Positions 1-7,374 of a DNA stretch of 64,000 bases are shown here, piece by piece (position 1 is the first letter of the stretch; each line of letters opens with the position of its first letter). Location of the stretch: contig NZ_JBDJAW010000019.1 of NCBI RefSeq assembly GCF_039649665.1, forward strand, positions 62,001 through 126,000. The letters are read 5' to 3'. The notes under the pieces were generated by a model that saw only the letters and a program-made list of their open reading frames with translations, ran no database searches and had not been told where the DNA came from. Position numbers and translations under genes: made by a program. This DNA comes from Microbispora sp. ZYX-F-249. Lineage in GTDB: Bacteria; Actinomycetota; Actinomycetes; Streptosporangiales; Streptosporangiaceae.

Positions 1-410
1 GACAGCGCCTCCGCGGCGGCCGCGCTGCTGTCACGCAGGAACTGGGCGCAGCGCTCGGCCTCGTCCTTCTCGCCGATGGCGTTCGCGGCCCGGGCGAGGG
101 CGTTCAGGCAACGCAGGAACCCCTGGTTCGGCTCGTGCTCCCAGGGGATCGGCCCGTGGCCCTTCCAACCCGCCCGGCGGAGCTGGTCGAGCCCCCGGTG
201 GTAGCCGGTACGCGCGAAGGCGTACGAGGTGACGGCGTGGCCCGCCGCGAAGTAGTCGTCCGCCAGGGCGCCCCAGGCCGCGGAGTAGGCGGGGAAGCGC
301 GCGGCCACGTCGGCCGCCTTGGCGCCCGACTCGAGCATCTGCCGCGCCTCGGGGTTGTCCGGCAGCAGGGTGGGCGGCGGGCCGGCAAGGAGGTTCTCGT
401 GCGTTTCCAT
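1..410 (-). CDS. DUF3151 family protein (C-terminus cut by window edge)
   Basis: The gene runs off the left edge, so only about the first 136 residues are visible. The protein begins METHENLLAGPPPTLLPD and contains the motifs WGALADDYFAAGHAVTSYAF and GYHRGLDQLRRAGWKG, which match my memory of the actinobacterial DUF3151 family. No biochemical role is known to me. The composition is soluble, with no membrane segment. It lies directly downstream of the aldolase gene on the same strand, an arrangement I recall as common in actinobacteria. A hairpin at 538-557 between the two suggests separate or attenuated transcription. Confidence 0.8.
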   Translation of the reverse strand, partial: METHENLLAGPPPTLLPDNPEARQMLESGAKAADVAARFPAYSAAWGALADDYFAAGHAVTSYAFARTGYHRGLDQLRRAGWKGHGPIPWEHEPNQGFLRCLNALARAANAIGEKDEAERCAQFLRDSSAAAAEAL

Positions 411-537
411 GTGGACAGTTCTACCTGCCGAACACCCACAGGGGTATGGGCCGCCCGGCGGGAACGGAGATCGATACAAGAATGGATCTTCCGTTCCCGC
501 GTTCTCCCTGGTCCGCGCCAGGGACGGGTGGCAGGGT

Positions 538-557
538 CCCCGGCCGCACGGCCGGGG
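538..557 (-). terminator. Hairpin downstream of the aldolase gene
   Basis: A perfect 8-bp stem (CCCCGGCC/GGCCGGGG) with a 4-base loop lies 6 bases past the aldolase stop codon. There is no T-run, which is usual for actinobacterial terminators. Confidence 0.55.
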
Positions 558-563
558 AGTGCG

Positions 564-1586
564 TCACTTGAGCTTGGTGCCCGCCGAGTTGAGCTGCTGG
601 CACGCCTCGACGATGCGCGCGGCCATGCCGGCCTCGGCCGACTTGCCGTACGCGCGCGGGTCGTAGGCCTTCTTGTTGCCGACCTCGCCGTCGACCTTCA
701 GCACGCCGTCGTAGTTGCGGAAGATGTGGTCGACGATCGGGCGGGTGAAGGCGTACTGCGTGTCGGTGTCGATGTTCATCTTCACCACGCCGTACGAGAT
801 CGACTCGCGGATCTCCTCGAGAGTGGAGCCGGAGCCGCCGTGGAAGACCAGCGAGAACGGCTTCTCCTTGCCGTACTTGGCGCCGACGGCGTCCTGGATC
901 TCCTTGAGCACGCTCGGGCGCAGCTTGACGTGGCCCGGCTTGTACACGCCGTGGACGTTGCCGAACGTGGCGGCCACGATGTAGCGGCCGCGCTCGCCCA
1001 GGCCGAGGGTCTCGGCGACGGCCAGCGCGTCCTCCGGCGTCGTGTAGAGCTTCTCGTTGATCTCGCCGACGATGCCGTCCTCCTCACCGCCGACGACGCC
1101 GATCTCGATCTCGAGGACGACCTTGGCGGCGGCGGTCTTGTCGAGCAGCTCGGAGGCGATCTGGAGGTTCTCGTCGAGCGGCACGGCGGAGCCGTCCCAC
1201 ATGTGCGACTGGAACAGCGGGTCCTGGCCGCGCGCCACGCGCTCGGCGGAGATCTCCAGCAGCGGGCGGACGAACGAGCCGAGCTTGTCCTTCGGGCAGT
1301 GGTCGGTGTGCAGCGCCACCGTCACCGGGTACTTCTCGGCGACCACGCGGGCGAACTCGGCGAACGCCACCGACCCGGTGACCATGTCCTTCACGGTGGT
1401 GCCGGAGAGGAACTCCGCGCCACCGGTCGACACCTGGATGATCCCGTCACTTTCCGCCTCCGCGAAGCCGCGCAGCGCGGCGTGCAGGGTCTGCGACGAG
1501 GTCACGTTGATCGCCGGGTACGCGAAGCCGCCCGCTTTGGCGCGGTCGAGCATCTCGGCGTAGACCTCTGGAGTCGCGATAGGCAT
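564..1586 (-). CDS. fbaA: Class II fructose-bisphosphate aldolase
   Basis: This 340-residue protein should be the glycolytic and gluconeogenic zinc aldolase that interconverts fructose 1,6-bisphosphate with glyceraldehyde 3-phosphate and dihydroxyacetone phosphate in the cytosol. Class II hallmarks are visible: the zinc-binding and catalytic motif LHTDHCPKD, the acidic motif EIEIGVVGGEEDG, the second zinc ligand region FGNVHGVYKPG, and the phosphate-binding motifs FHGGSGS and KMNIDTDTQ. Length is normal for the long class II (FbaA) type. An AAGGAG ribosome site lies about 9 bases before the ATG. It is followed by a DUF3151 gene and diverges from a DedA-like gene. Nothing is odd about it. Confidence 0.97.
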   Translation of the reverse strand: MPIATPEVYAEMLDRAKAGGFAYPAINVTSSQTLHAALRGFAEAESDGIIQVSTGGAEFLSGTTVKDMVTGSVAFAEFARVVAEKYPVTVALHTDHCPKDKLGSFVRPLLEISAERVARGQDPLFQSHMWDGSAVPLDENLQIASELLDKTAAAKVVLEIEIGVVGGEEDGIVGEINEKLYTTPEDALAVAETLGLGERGRYIVAATFGNVHGVYKPGHVKLRPSVLKEIQDAVGAKYGKEKPFSLVFHGGSGSTLEEIRESISYGVVKMNIDTDTQYAFTRPIVDHIFRNYDGVLKVDGEVGNKKAYDPRAYGKSAEAGMAARIVEACQQLNSAGTKLK

Positions 1587-1751
1587 GCGAAGTCATCTCC
1601 TTCTGACGGTATGCGGCGTGGCAAGTATCCCGAAGGCCGAGCCGATCGGGAAAGCCGGGGCGGTTCAGGGCGCCGGAAAGCCGCGGTCATTCCGCGATTC
1701 GCGGTTTTCCACAGCTGCGCCGCTTCTCAGTCTCATCTCATCGGGGACAGG

Positions 1752-1757
1752 TAGGCT
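1752..1757 (+). promoter_or_regulatory. -10-like hexamer TAGGCT, 6 bases before the DedA start
   Basis: TAGGCT fits the actinobacterial TANNNT -10 pattern. Transcription starting about 7 bases downstream would begin at the GTG, giving a leaderless mRNA. No clear -35 is visible. Confidence 0.45.
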
Positions 1758-1763
1758 CGCCCC

Positions 1764-2444
1764 GTGGACGTGCTCTTGGACCTTATTGACCCGAAGTGGT
1801 GGCTGAGCATGCTCGGCGCCTTCGCGACGATCGGCGTCATCGCCATCGTATTCGCAGAGACGGGGCTGCTCGTCGGGTTCTTCCTGCCCGGTGACTCGCT
1901 GCTGGTGACCGCTGGAATTTTCAGCACCGCGGCCGCGGCGCACGGATTCGGGATCGCGCCCCTGTCGCTGCCCGCCCTGCTGATCGGCGCGCCGCTGGCG
2001 GCGGTCGCGGGGGCGCAACTGGGCCACTTCCTGGGGGCGAAGGTCGGCAGGAGGATGTTCGACAAGCCCGACTCCCGGTTGTTCAAGAGGGAGCACGTCG
2101 AGAAGGCGGAGTACTACTTCGAGAAGTTCGGCCCCGCCAAGGCCGTGGTCGCCGCGCGGTTCATGCCGATCGTCCGCACCTTCATGAACCCGGTGGCCGG
2201 TGTCCTGGAGATGGACGCGCGACGGTTCTTTCTCTGGAATGTCGTCGGCGGCGTCGTCTGGGTCGAGGCACTGCTGCTGCTCGGCTATTTCCTGGGCAGC
2301 AAGGTCGAGGGCATCGACAAGTTCATCCTTCCCGGCGTCTTCGTGATCGTCCTGCTGTCGATCATCCCGATCGTGCGCGAGGTGATGAAGAACCGCCGGG
2401 CCGCCGCCGCCGTCCCCAAGGGCCGCCACCACGCCGGCCGGTGA
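1764..2444 (+). CDS. DedA family membrane protein (VTT/SNARE-associated domain)
   Basis: This 226-residue protein belongs to the DedA/VTT family of integral membrane proteins, some members of which move lipids such as undecaprenyl phosphate across the membrane. It shows the family motif ETGLLVGFFLPGDSLL near residues 31-46, the G-rich stretch before LGHFLGAKVGRRMF, and the signature FGPAKAVVAARFMPIVRTFMNPVAG around residues 123-147. Several hydrophobic segments lie between these and at the C-terminus, which ends in a basic tail. The GTG start is supported by a -10-like hexamer 6 bases upstream. The precise substrate cannot be told from sequence. Confidence 0.93.
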   Translation: MDVLLDLIDPKWWLSMLGAFATIGVIAIVFAETGLLVGFFLPGDSLLVTAGIFSTAAAAHGFGIAPLSLPALLIGAPLAAVAGAQLGHFLGAKVGRRMFDKPDSRLFKREHVEKAEYYFEKFGPAKAVVAARFMPIVRTFMNPVAGVLEMDARRFFLWNVVGGVVWVEALLLLGYFLGSKVEGIDKFILPGVFVIVLLSIIPIVREVMKNRRAAAAVPKGRHHAGR

Positions 2445-2521
2445 CCTCGCCCCTCGCGGGCGGATGACCTGCGGGAAGTGCTAACGCACAAGAAGTGACC
2501 GACGAGTACTGAGATATGCCT

Positions 2522-2546
2522 CACAACCGCTACTCTCCCGGTTGTG
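2522..2546 (+). promoter_or_regulatory. Inverted repeat overlapping a start codon, with a -10-like hexamer in its loop
   Basis: CACAACCG (2522-2529) and CGGTTGTG (2539-2546) are perfect 8-bp arms. The right arm contains the GTG start at 2544. TACTCT (2531-2536) in the loop fits a -10 placed 7 bases before the start. Confidence 0.4.
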
Positions 2547-2993
2547 GGACGCCACAGGTCTGATCCCCTCGGTATAGCCAGGCTGGCGCTGGTCGGCCTG
2601 GCGGTCGTGCTGCTGCTCGCCGTCGTCGTGATCGGCGCGAGGGCGCTGCTGTCCACGTTCGGATCGGAGGAGCCCGCGGCCGGCGCGTCCTCCACCCCGT
2701 CGGCGCAGCCCTCCGCCGAGCCTTCCGCGGAGCCCTCCACGCCCCGCGTGCCCACCGTGCGCGTGGTGTGCCAGGCCGACCGGTGCCCCGTGTTCGTCCG
2801 GGTGCCCGGCGGCGACGTGCTCATCGACCGGGACCTGGCCCGGGGCGAGCAGGCGTCCTACTTCGAGCCTGAGCTCGACGTCGTCCTCGACGACGCGAGC
2901 ACGGTCCAGGTCTTCGAGAACGGAACCGCCAGGTCCCCCGGGCCGCCCGGCGAGCGGCAGGCGTTCAGCGTTAAGAAAGCCCCAGATCAGTGA
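2544..2993 (+). CDS. Small membrane-anchored protein with RodZ C-terminal-like (DUF4115-like) domain
   Basis: This 149-residue protein has one hydrophobic segment at about residues 11-33, a Ser/Pro/Ala linker rich in SAEPS repeats (residues 42-66), and a small outer domain with two cysteines in CQADRCPVFV. The C-terminal pattern ending in VQVFENG resembles the beta-rich domain at the end of RodZ-like proteins (DUF4115), but that assignment is from memory and weak. It is predicted to sit in the cell membrane with the domain outside. The last 23 bases overlap the end of the convergent pyrE gene. Function is unknown. Confidence 0.75.
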   Translation: MGRHRSDPLGIARLALVGLAVVLLLAVVVIGARALLSTFGSEEPAAGASSTPSAQPSAEPSAEPSTPRVPTVRVVCQADRCPVFVRVPGGDVLIDRDLARGEQASYFEPELDVVLDDASTVQVFENGTARSPGPPGERQAFSVKKAPDQ

Positions 2994-3507
2994 GGGAGTA
3001 GGCGGAGCGATACGGCACACCGGTCGCGGCCAGCGCCTCGTCGCCGCCCCGGTGCACGATCGTCGCGATGCCCACGACCTGGGCGCCGGCCTCGCGCAGC
3101 GCCTCCACGGCGGTGAGGACGGACCCGCCCGTCGTGGTCGTGTCCTCCACCGCCAGCACCCGGCGTCCGGCGACGTCGGGGCCCTCGATCCTGCGCTGCA
3201 GGCCGTGCGCCTTGCCCGCCTTGCGCACCACGAACGCGTCGAGCGTGCGTCCGCGGGCCGCCGCGGCGTGCAGCATCGCCGTCGCCACGGGGTCGGCGCC
3301 CAGCGTGAGTCCGCCGACCGCCTCGTAGTCCAGGTCCTCGGTCAGATCCAGCATCACGCGGCCCACGAGCGGCGCCGCCACCCCGTCGAGGGTGATGCGG
3401 CGCAGGTCGACGTACCAGTCGGCCTCCTTGCCGGAGGACAGCACGACCCGGCCGTGCACGATGCCCTTGTTCTTGATCTCGTCCAGCAGTCTCTCGCGGT
3501 CACTCAT
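2971..3507 (-). CDS. pyrE: Orotate phosphoribosyltransferase
   Basis: This 178-residue enzyme should convert orotate and PRPP to orotidine 5'-phosphate in pyrimidine synthesis. The PRPP-binding motif VLAVEDTTTTGGS lies at about residues 118-130. The flexible-loop region with RKAGKAHGLQRRIEG and the N-terminal KADW-like motif KEADWYVDLRR are also typical. Length matches the family. It is monocistronic here, converging on the preceding small membrane protein with a 23-bp overlap. TACGCT lies 7 bases before the ATG, so the mRNA may be leaderless. Confidence 0.96.
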   Translation of the reverse strand: MSDRERLLDEIKNKGIVHGRVVLSSGKEADWYVDLRRITLDGVAAPLVGRVMLDLTEDLDYEAVGGLTLGADPVATAMLHAAAARGRTLDAFVVRKAGKAHGLQRRIEGPDVAGRRVLAVEDTTTTGGSVLTAVEALREAGAQVVGIATIVHRGGDEALAATGVPYRSAYSLTDLGLS

Positions 3508-3514
3508 GAGGCTC

Positions 3515-3520
3515 AGCGTA
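3515..3520 (-). promoter_or_regulatory. -10-like hexamer TACGCT before pyrE
   Basis: Read on the minus strand, TACGCT is followed by 7 bases and then the pyrE ATG. The placement is the same as at several other genes in the window. Confidence 0.45.
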
Positions 3521-3668
3521 CGGCCGGTCGCGCCACGCGGGCCGTACGGGTCCGGCGGCCGGACACGGCGTGCGACGACTACGGAGAGTAAAGAGGTCTC
3601 AGCGGTTTAGCCAGGACACGGACTGCGGAATGTATCGCCGTGCAACTCATCGTAATCGCGAGGTCGCA

Positions 3669-6600
3669 ATGCGTAGAGAAGTCCGGCATACCGACATGGA
3701 ACTGCTCGAGGCCGTGCGGGGAGGCGACACGGCGGCGTTCGGGACCCTCTATCGGCGGCACTCGGCCGCCGCGCGGTCGCTCGCGCGGCGGATCGCGCAG
3801 AGCGAGGACGCGGTGGAGGACCTCCTCGCGGAGACCTTCGCGAGAGTGCTGGAGGTGGTGCGGCAGGGCGGCGGCCCCGCCTCCGCGTTCCGGCCCTATC
3901 TCCTCGCGTCGCTGCGCCGCTACGCCGCCACCGGAGTGGCCGACCTGGCCGACGGCGACTCGCTCTACGTGGACCCGGAACTCGCCGGGCTGGAGCGCTC
4001 GCCGCTCGCCCGGGCGTACCGCTCGCTGCCGGAGCGCTGGCGCGCGCTGCTGTGGCACGTGGAGATCGAGGGCGGCAGCCCCGCCGACGCGGGTCCGCTG
4101 ATCGGCCTGTCGGGCAGGGCCGCGGCCGACCTCACCCGCAGGGCCCGCCGGGGCCTGCGGGAGGCGTACGTGCGGCTGCACCTGGAGGACGGTCCCCGGG
4201 CCGAGTGCCGGCCGATCGTGTCGATGATCCTTCGCTATCTCGAGAGCGGCCTGCCCAAGGGGGAGGCCGCCACGGTCGACGCCCACGTGGCCGAGTGCAT
4301 CGACTGCCGGTCGGTCTTCCTCCAGCTGGTCGACCTCACGCAGGAGTTGCGGGCCGTCGTCGGGCAGCTGGTCGCCGGGCCGGCCGTGGACGACTACCTC
4401 GCCGGCCTCGCCACCTCCACCACCGCGCGCTCGCGGACGTACGGCGGGGTGCGGACGTGGCTGGAGGCGGCCCGCCATCACCTGGGGGTGGTGAAGAGCC
4501 GCGCAGACCGCCACATGAGGGGGGTCCTGCGGGCCGCGCGCGACCGGCCCGCGGGGCGGGCGCACGAGCTGCTCCGGGGGGCGTACGCCCAGGCCCGGAC
4601 GACGACCCGGCGCGCGTACGCGAGGGCCGGCGCGCTGCCGAGGGCCGCGTACGGCGGGGCGCGGACGACGGCTCGGCGCGTGTACGGGAAGGCCGGCGCG
4701 CTGCCGAGGGCGGCGTACGTCCGGGTGCGGGCGGCGCTGGCGCGGTTGTCCGCACTGGTGCGGAGCGTGCCGACGCCGCATCGGGCGGTGCTGGGAGGCA
4801 TCGCCGTGGCCGGCCTCGCGACCGCCGCCTTCCTGCTCGTCGCGCAGCCGGCCGAGATGCTGTCCGCGGGCGGCTCCGGGGAACGCGCCCCGGACCGGCC
4901 GCGGCCCGCGGACGGCGCGGCTTCGTCGCGGGCCGCGGCCGGTGACACCGGATCGGCGGGGATTCCGGTTCCGTACGATCGGCCGAGGCCGCATGCGGTG
5001 ACGTCCGGGAGCGCCGCCGACCAGCCGGACGCGGGCATCGCGCTCGGCATGCCCGAGATCACCGGCAGAGCCACTCCCGGTGCCGATCAGGGGGTGCCGC
5101 GCGAGGAGACCACGGAAAGGCGGCCCGCTCCCGACCGCGCGGGTGCGGAGCGCGCCGGCCGCGAGCGCGGTGAGCACACGGTCGCCGGCACGGGCGGCGG
5201 GGGACAGGTGAACCGGCGTCCGGCGGGCGGACGCCCGGTGGGGGAGCAGGGCACGGTCACGGCCCTCCCGCGCCGCGAGCAGGGTGCCGGCCACGCGGAT
5301 GCCGCGCGGGGCCCGGTTCCCGAACGGCAACGGGTGCGGGGTCAGCTCTCCCGGCATCCCTACCAGGCACATCCCGAGCAGGCCCGTGCCCGGGCCGGCA
5401 CCCGCGCCGCGGCGCAGGGCGGCGCGCAGACGGGCTCGCGGCAGGAGCTCGGGGCGACTCGTGACCGGCGCGAGGCACAGGCCCGCCAGGCCGCCACGGG
5501 GCGCACCCCGCTCGTACGGCAGGGCGGCTCGCAGGCCGGGGAGCGCGGCCGTGAGGCCCATGGGCCCGCCCGATCGACGGGCCGCAGCGACGCCGGCGCC
5601 CGGAAGGCCGCGGGAAGCCCGGGGAAGGCGAAGGAACCAGGGGGCGGGAGAAGGGCGAAGGAGGCGCTCGCCGTCGCCGTCGATCCGCTCGGCGCACTGC
5701 TGCGCGGCCAGCCCGGGCTCGTCGCCGTACGACTGCGCAACGCGGGCGACGCCGCCACCGATGACGTCACCGCCCAGGTGACTCTGCCGCCCGGCGTCCG
5801 TTACCTGGGCCAGGACGGGCGGGGTGGTGCGGCGGGCACCTCGCGACAGGGCCACGAGGCGAAGCCGGGCGCCCTCGGGCAGAACGGCGCACGGCAGGAC
5901 GGCGCGGAGCGCGGCAAGGCCGGGCAGGGGAGCGCGGCGGATAGGGACGCGGAGCGTGACAAGGCCGGGCAGGGGAGCGCGGCGGATAGGGACGCGCAGC
6001 GTGACAGCGCCGATCGGGGACATGCGGCGGGCGAGGGCGCGGACCGCACGCGGACGCGGAGCGGAACGGGCGACGGCTGGTCGTGTGAGGGGTCGGGGCG
6101 TGTGGTGCGGTGTGCCCGGGGACCACTCGCCGCCGGTGAGGTCACGGCGATCTTCCTGAAGGTGGCGGTGGCCGCGGACGCTCCCACGGGACGGGCGTTC
6201 GAGGTGCGGGTGCGGGCGGGGCTGCTGGAGACCACCGCCGAATCGACCGTGGGCGTGCGCGGCTCGGGCGCGGCGGCGCGCTTCGCCGCGGACGGCCGCA
6301 TCGCCGCGCGAGTCGTCGGCAACGTGCTCGTGGGCTCCGCGGCGTCGTCCGGCGGCTGCGGCGCAGACGCGGGCGGCCGCGGCCGGAACTCGGGCGTCAG
6401 CGTGCCGGTCGACCTCGACAGGGACCCCTCGACGGGCACGTCCAGTTGCGCCGACCTCCAGCTGCCGGCCGGAGGCGAGGTGTTGTGGGCGGGCCTCTAC
6501 TGGGCGGGCGGTGGGCGGGGGGCGGTGCCCGCGAAGGACATCCGGGTGCGCGCTCCGGGCAGGCCCGGATACGCGACCCTGACCGCCGCCGAGGTCGCCC

Positions 6601-7103
6601 GGCGGGACCTGCCGGGCGGCTCCGGTTATCAGGCGTTCGCCGACGTGACCTCCCTCGTCCGCGCGGCGGGCGGTGGCCGCTGGTGGATCGCCGGCGCCCC
6701 GGCGCGTGCGGGTACGGTCCGGCACGCCGCCTGGGGTCTGGTGGTGATGGCCGCGGACGTGCGGCAGCCGTACACGCGGGTGGTGGTGCTGGACGCCGCG
6801 GCGGTGATCGGGAACGAGGAGAGGGCTCTGCGGCTCCCCCTCGACGGTCTCGCCCCGGACGGCGCGCCCGCGCGGATCGACCTGATGGTCTGGAACGGCG
6901 AGGGGGTCAGGGCGGGCGTCGTGACCATGGGGGATCGCGAGGACCGGCGCGGTCCGGGCACCCTGGGCCGCGCGGACGCCGGAGGCGTCGCGGTCGACAC
7001 GCTCCACGCTCTCCTGGGACCACGTCCCGCGCTCCAACTCGCCACCAGACGCGACCCCGTCTTCTTCGGCGTCGCGGTCGTGAGCGCCCGGACGTGGTCT
7101 TGA
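3669..7103 (+). CDS. Transmembrane ECF-type sigma factor with zinc finger and adhesin-like C-terminal region
   Basis: From the ATG at 3669 the protein is 1,144 residues. The first 185 residues look like an ECF sigma factor: region 2 in RGGDTAAFGTLYRRHS through AEDLLAETFARV-like sequence, region 4 in YRSLPERWRALLWHVEIEG. A zinc-finger motif HVAECIDC follows near residue 205, as in anti-sigma domains. Arg/Ala-rich repeats (ARAGALPRAAYG twice) lead to one membrane helix at about 374-396. Beyond it are a long Pro/Arg/Gly-rich stretch, a DUF11-like beta domain (about 670-870) and a C-terminal domain with GLYWAG and MVWNGEG motifs resembling actinobacterial surface adhesins. Known relatives are ECF sigma factors with fused membrane and extracellular domains. 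I infer that an outer signal controls a membrane-tethered sigma factor. An in-frame start at 3696 is possible. Confidence 0.85.
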   Translation: MRREVRHTDMELLEAVRGGDTAAFGTLYRRHSAAARSLARRIAQSEDAVEDLLAETFARVLEVVRQGGGPASAFRPYLLASLRRYAATGVADLADGDSLYVDPELAGLERSPLARAYRSLPERWRALLWHVEIEGGSPADAGPLIGLSGRAAADLTRRARRGLREAYVRLHLEDGPRAECRPIVSMILRYLESGLPKGEAATVDAHVAECIDCRSVFLQLVDLTQELRAVVGQLVAGPAVDDYLAGLATSTTARSRTYGGVRTWLEAARHHLGVVKSRADRHMRGVLRAARDRPAGRAHELLRGAYAQARTTTRRAYARAGALPRAAYGGARTTARRVYGKAGALPRAAYVRVRAALARLSALVRSVPTPHRAVLGGIAVAGLATAAFLLVAQPAEMLSAGGSGERAPDRPRPADGAASSRAAAGDTGSAGIPVPYDRPRPHAVTSGSAADQPDAGIALGMPEITGRATPGADQGVPREETTERRPAPDRAGAERAGRERGEHTVAGTGGGGQVNRRPAGGRPVGEQGTVTALPRREQGAGHADAARGPVPERQRVRGQLSRHPYQAHPEQARARAGTRAAAQGGAQTGSRQELGATRDRREAQARQAATGRTPLVRQGGSQAGERGREAHGPARSTGRSDAGARKAAGSPGKAKEPGGGRRAKEALAVAVDPLGALLRGQPGLVAVRLRNAGDAATDDVTAQVTLPPGVRYLGQDGRGGAAGTSRQGHEAKPGALGQNGARQDGAERGKAGQGSAADRDAERDKAGQGSAADRDAQRDSADRGHAAGEGADRTRTRSGTGDGWSCEGSGRVVRCARGPLAAGEVTAIFLKVAVAADAPTGRAFEVRVRAGLLETTAESTVGVRGSGAAARFAADGRIAARVVGNVLVGSAASSGGCGADAGGRGRNSGVSVPVDLDRDPSTGTSSCADLQLPAGGEVLWAGLYWAGGGRGAVPAKDIRVRAPGRPGYATLTAAEVARRDLPGGSGYQAFADVTSLVRAAGGGRWWIAGAPARAGTVRHAAWGLVVMAADVRQPYTRVVVLDAAAVIGNEERALRLPLDGLAPDGAPARIDLMVWNGEGVRAGVVTMGDREDRRGPGTLGRADAGGVAVDTLHALLGPRPALQLATRRDPVFFGVAVVSARTWS
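4611..4719 (+). repeat. 66-bp direct repeat in the sigma factor juxtamembrane region
   Basis: Two near-identical copies encode YxxAGALPRAAY just before the membrane helix. They are rich in Arg and Ala and are probably cytoplasmic. Confidence 0.6.
5916..6005 (+). repeat. 45-bp tandem repeat, two copies, in the sigma factor outer region
   Basis: The unit encodes KAGQGSAADRDAERD and its near-copy. It lies in a charged insert that splits a DUF11-like domain. Confidence 0.7.
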
Positions 7104-7294
7104 CATCCCCTGACTGGGCCGCCCGGCCGTCGCCGTCCCGCGTGTCCATGGACTCCGCGGCTCATACCCGTACGAGGGCGGCCGTGCGATAACAAATTGG
7201 TGGGAGGCGATACCTGGACAAACTGGTACGGTCGGCGTGAACGCTTCCGACCCCAGGGGTGTTGGCGTCCCCGATCCCCCACCAGGCGGGCGAT

Positions 7295-7317
7295 GGCTGA
7301 ATCGCCGGGATTCAGCC
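7295..7317 (+). terminator. Inverted repeat downstream of the sigma factor gene
   Basis: GGCTGAAT and ATTCAGCC form a perfect 8-bp stem with a 7-base loop, about 190 bases past the stop codon. No T-run follows. It could end the sigma transcript or be an operator for the next gene. Confidence 0.4.
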
Positions 7318-7333
7318 TCGCGGGAACACACGC

Positions 7334-7362
7334 TTGACTACCCTGAGAGGGCCACGTAGGAA
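7334..7362 (+). promoter_or_regulatory. Candidate promoter TTGACT-17-TAGGAA for the NYN gene
   Basis: A -35-like TTGACT (7334-7339) and -10-like TAGGAA (7357-7362) are separated by 17 bases, just upstream of the GTG at 7375. The -10 overlaps the AGGAAGGG that would otherwise serve as ribosome site, so only one reading of this stretch can be right. Confidence 0.4.
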
Positions 7363-7374
7363 GGGCGGTGTCGC

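Noticed and set aside
135-1754. 539-residue open frame across the aldolase gene
   Set aside because: It is antisense to a fully conserved aldolase and has no recognisable domain.
3579-7331. 1,250-residue open frame antisense to the sigma factor gene
   Set aside because: It is the reverse of a GC-rich coding region, has Arg/Pro/Gly-rich nonsense composition and no domains, while the plus strand has clear sigma and surface domains.
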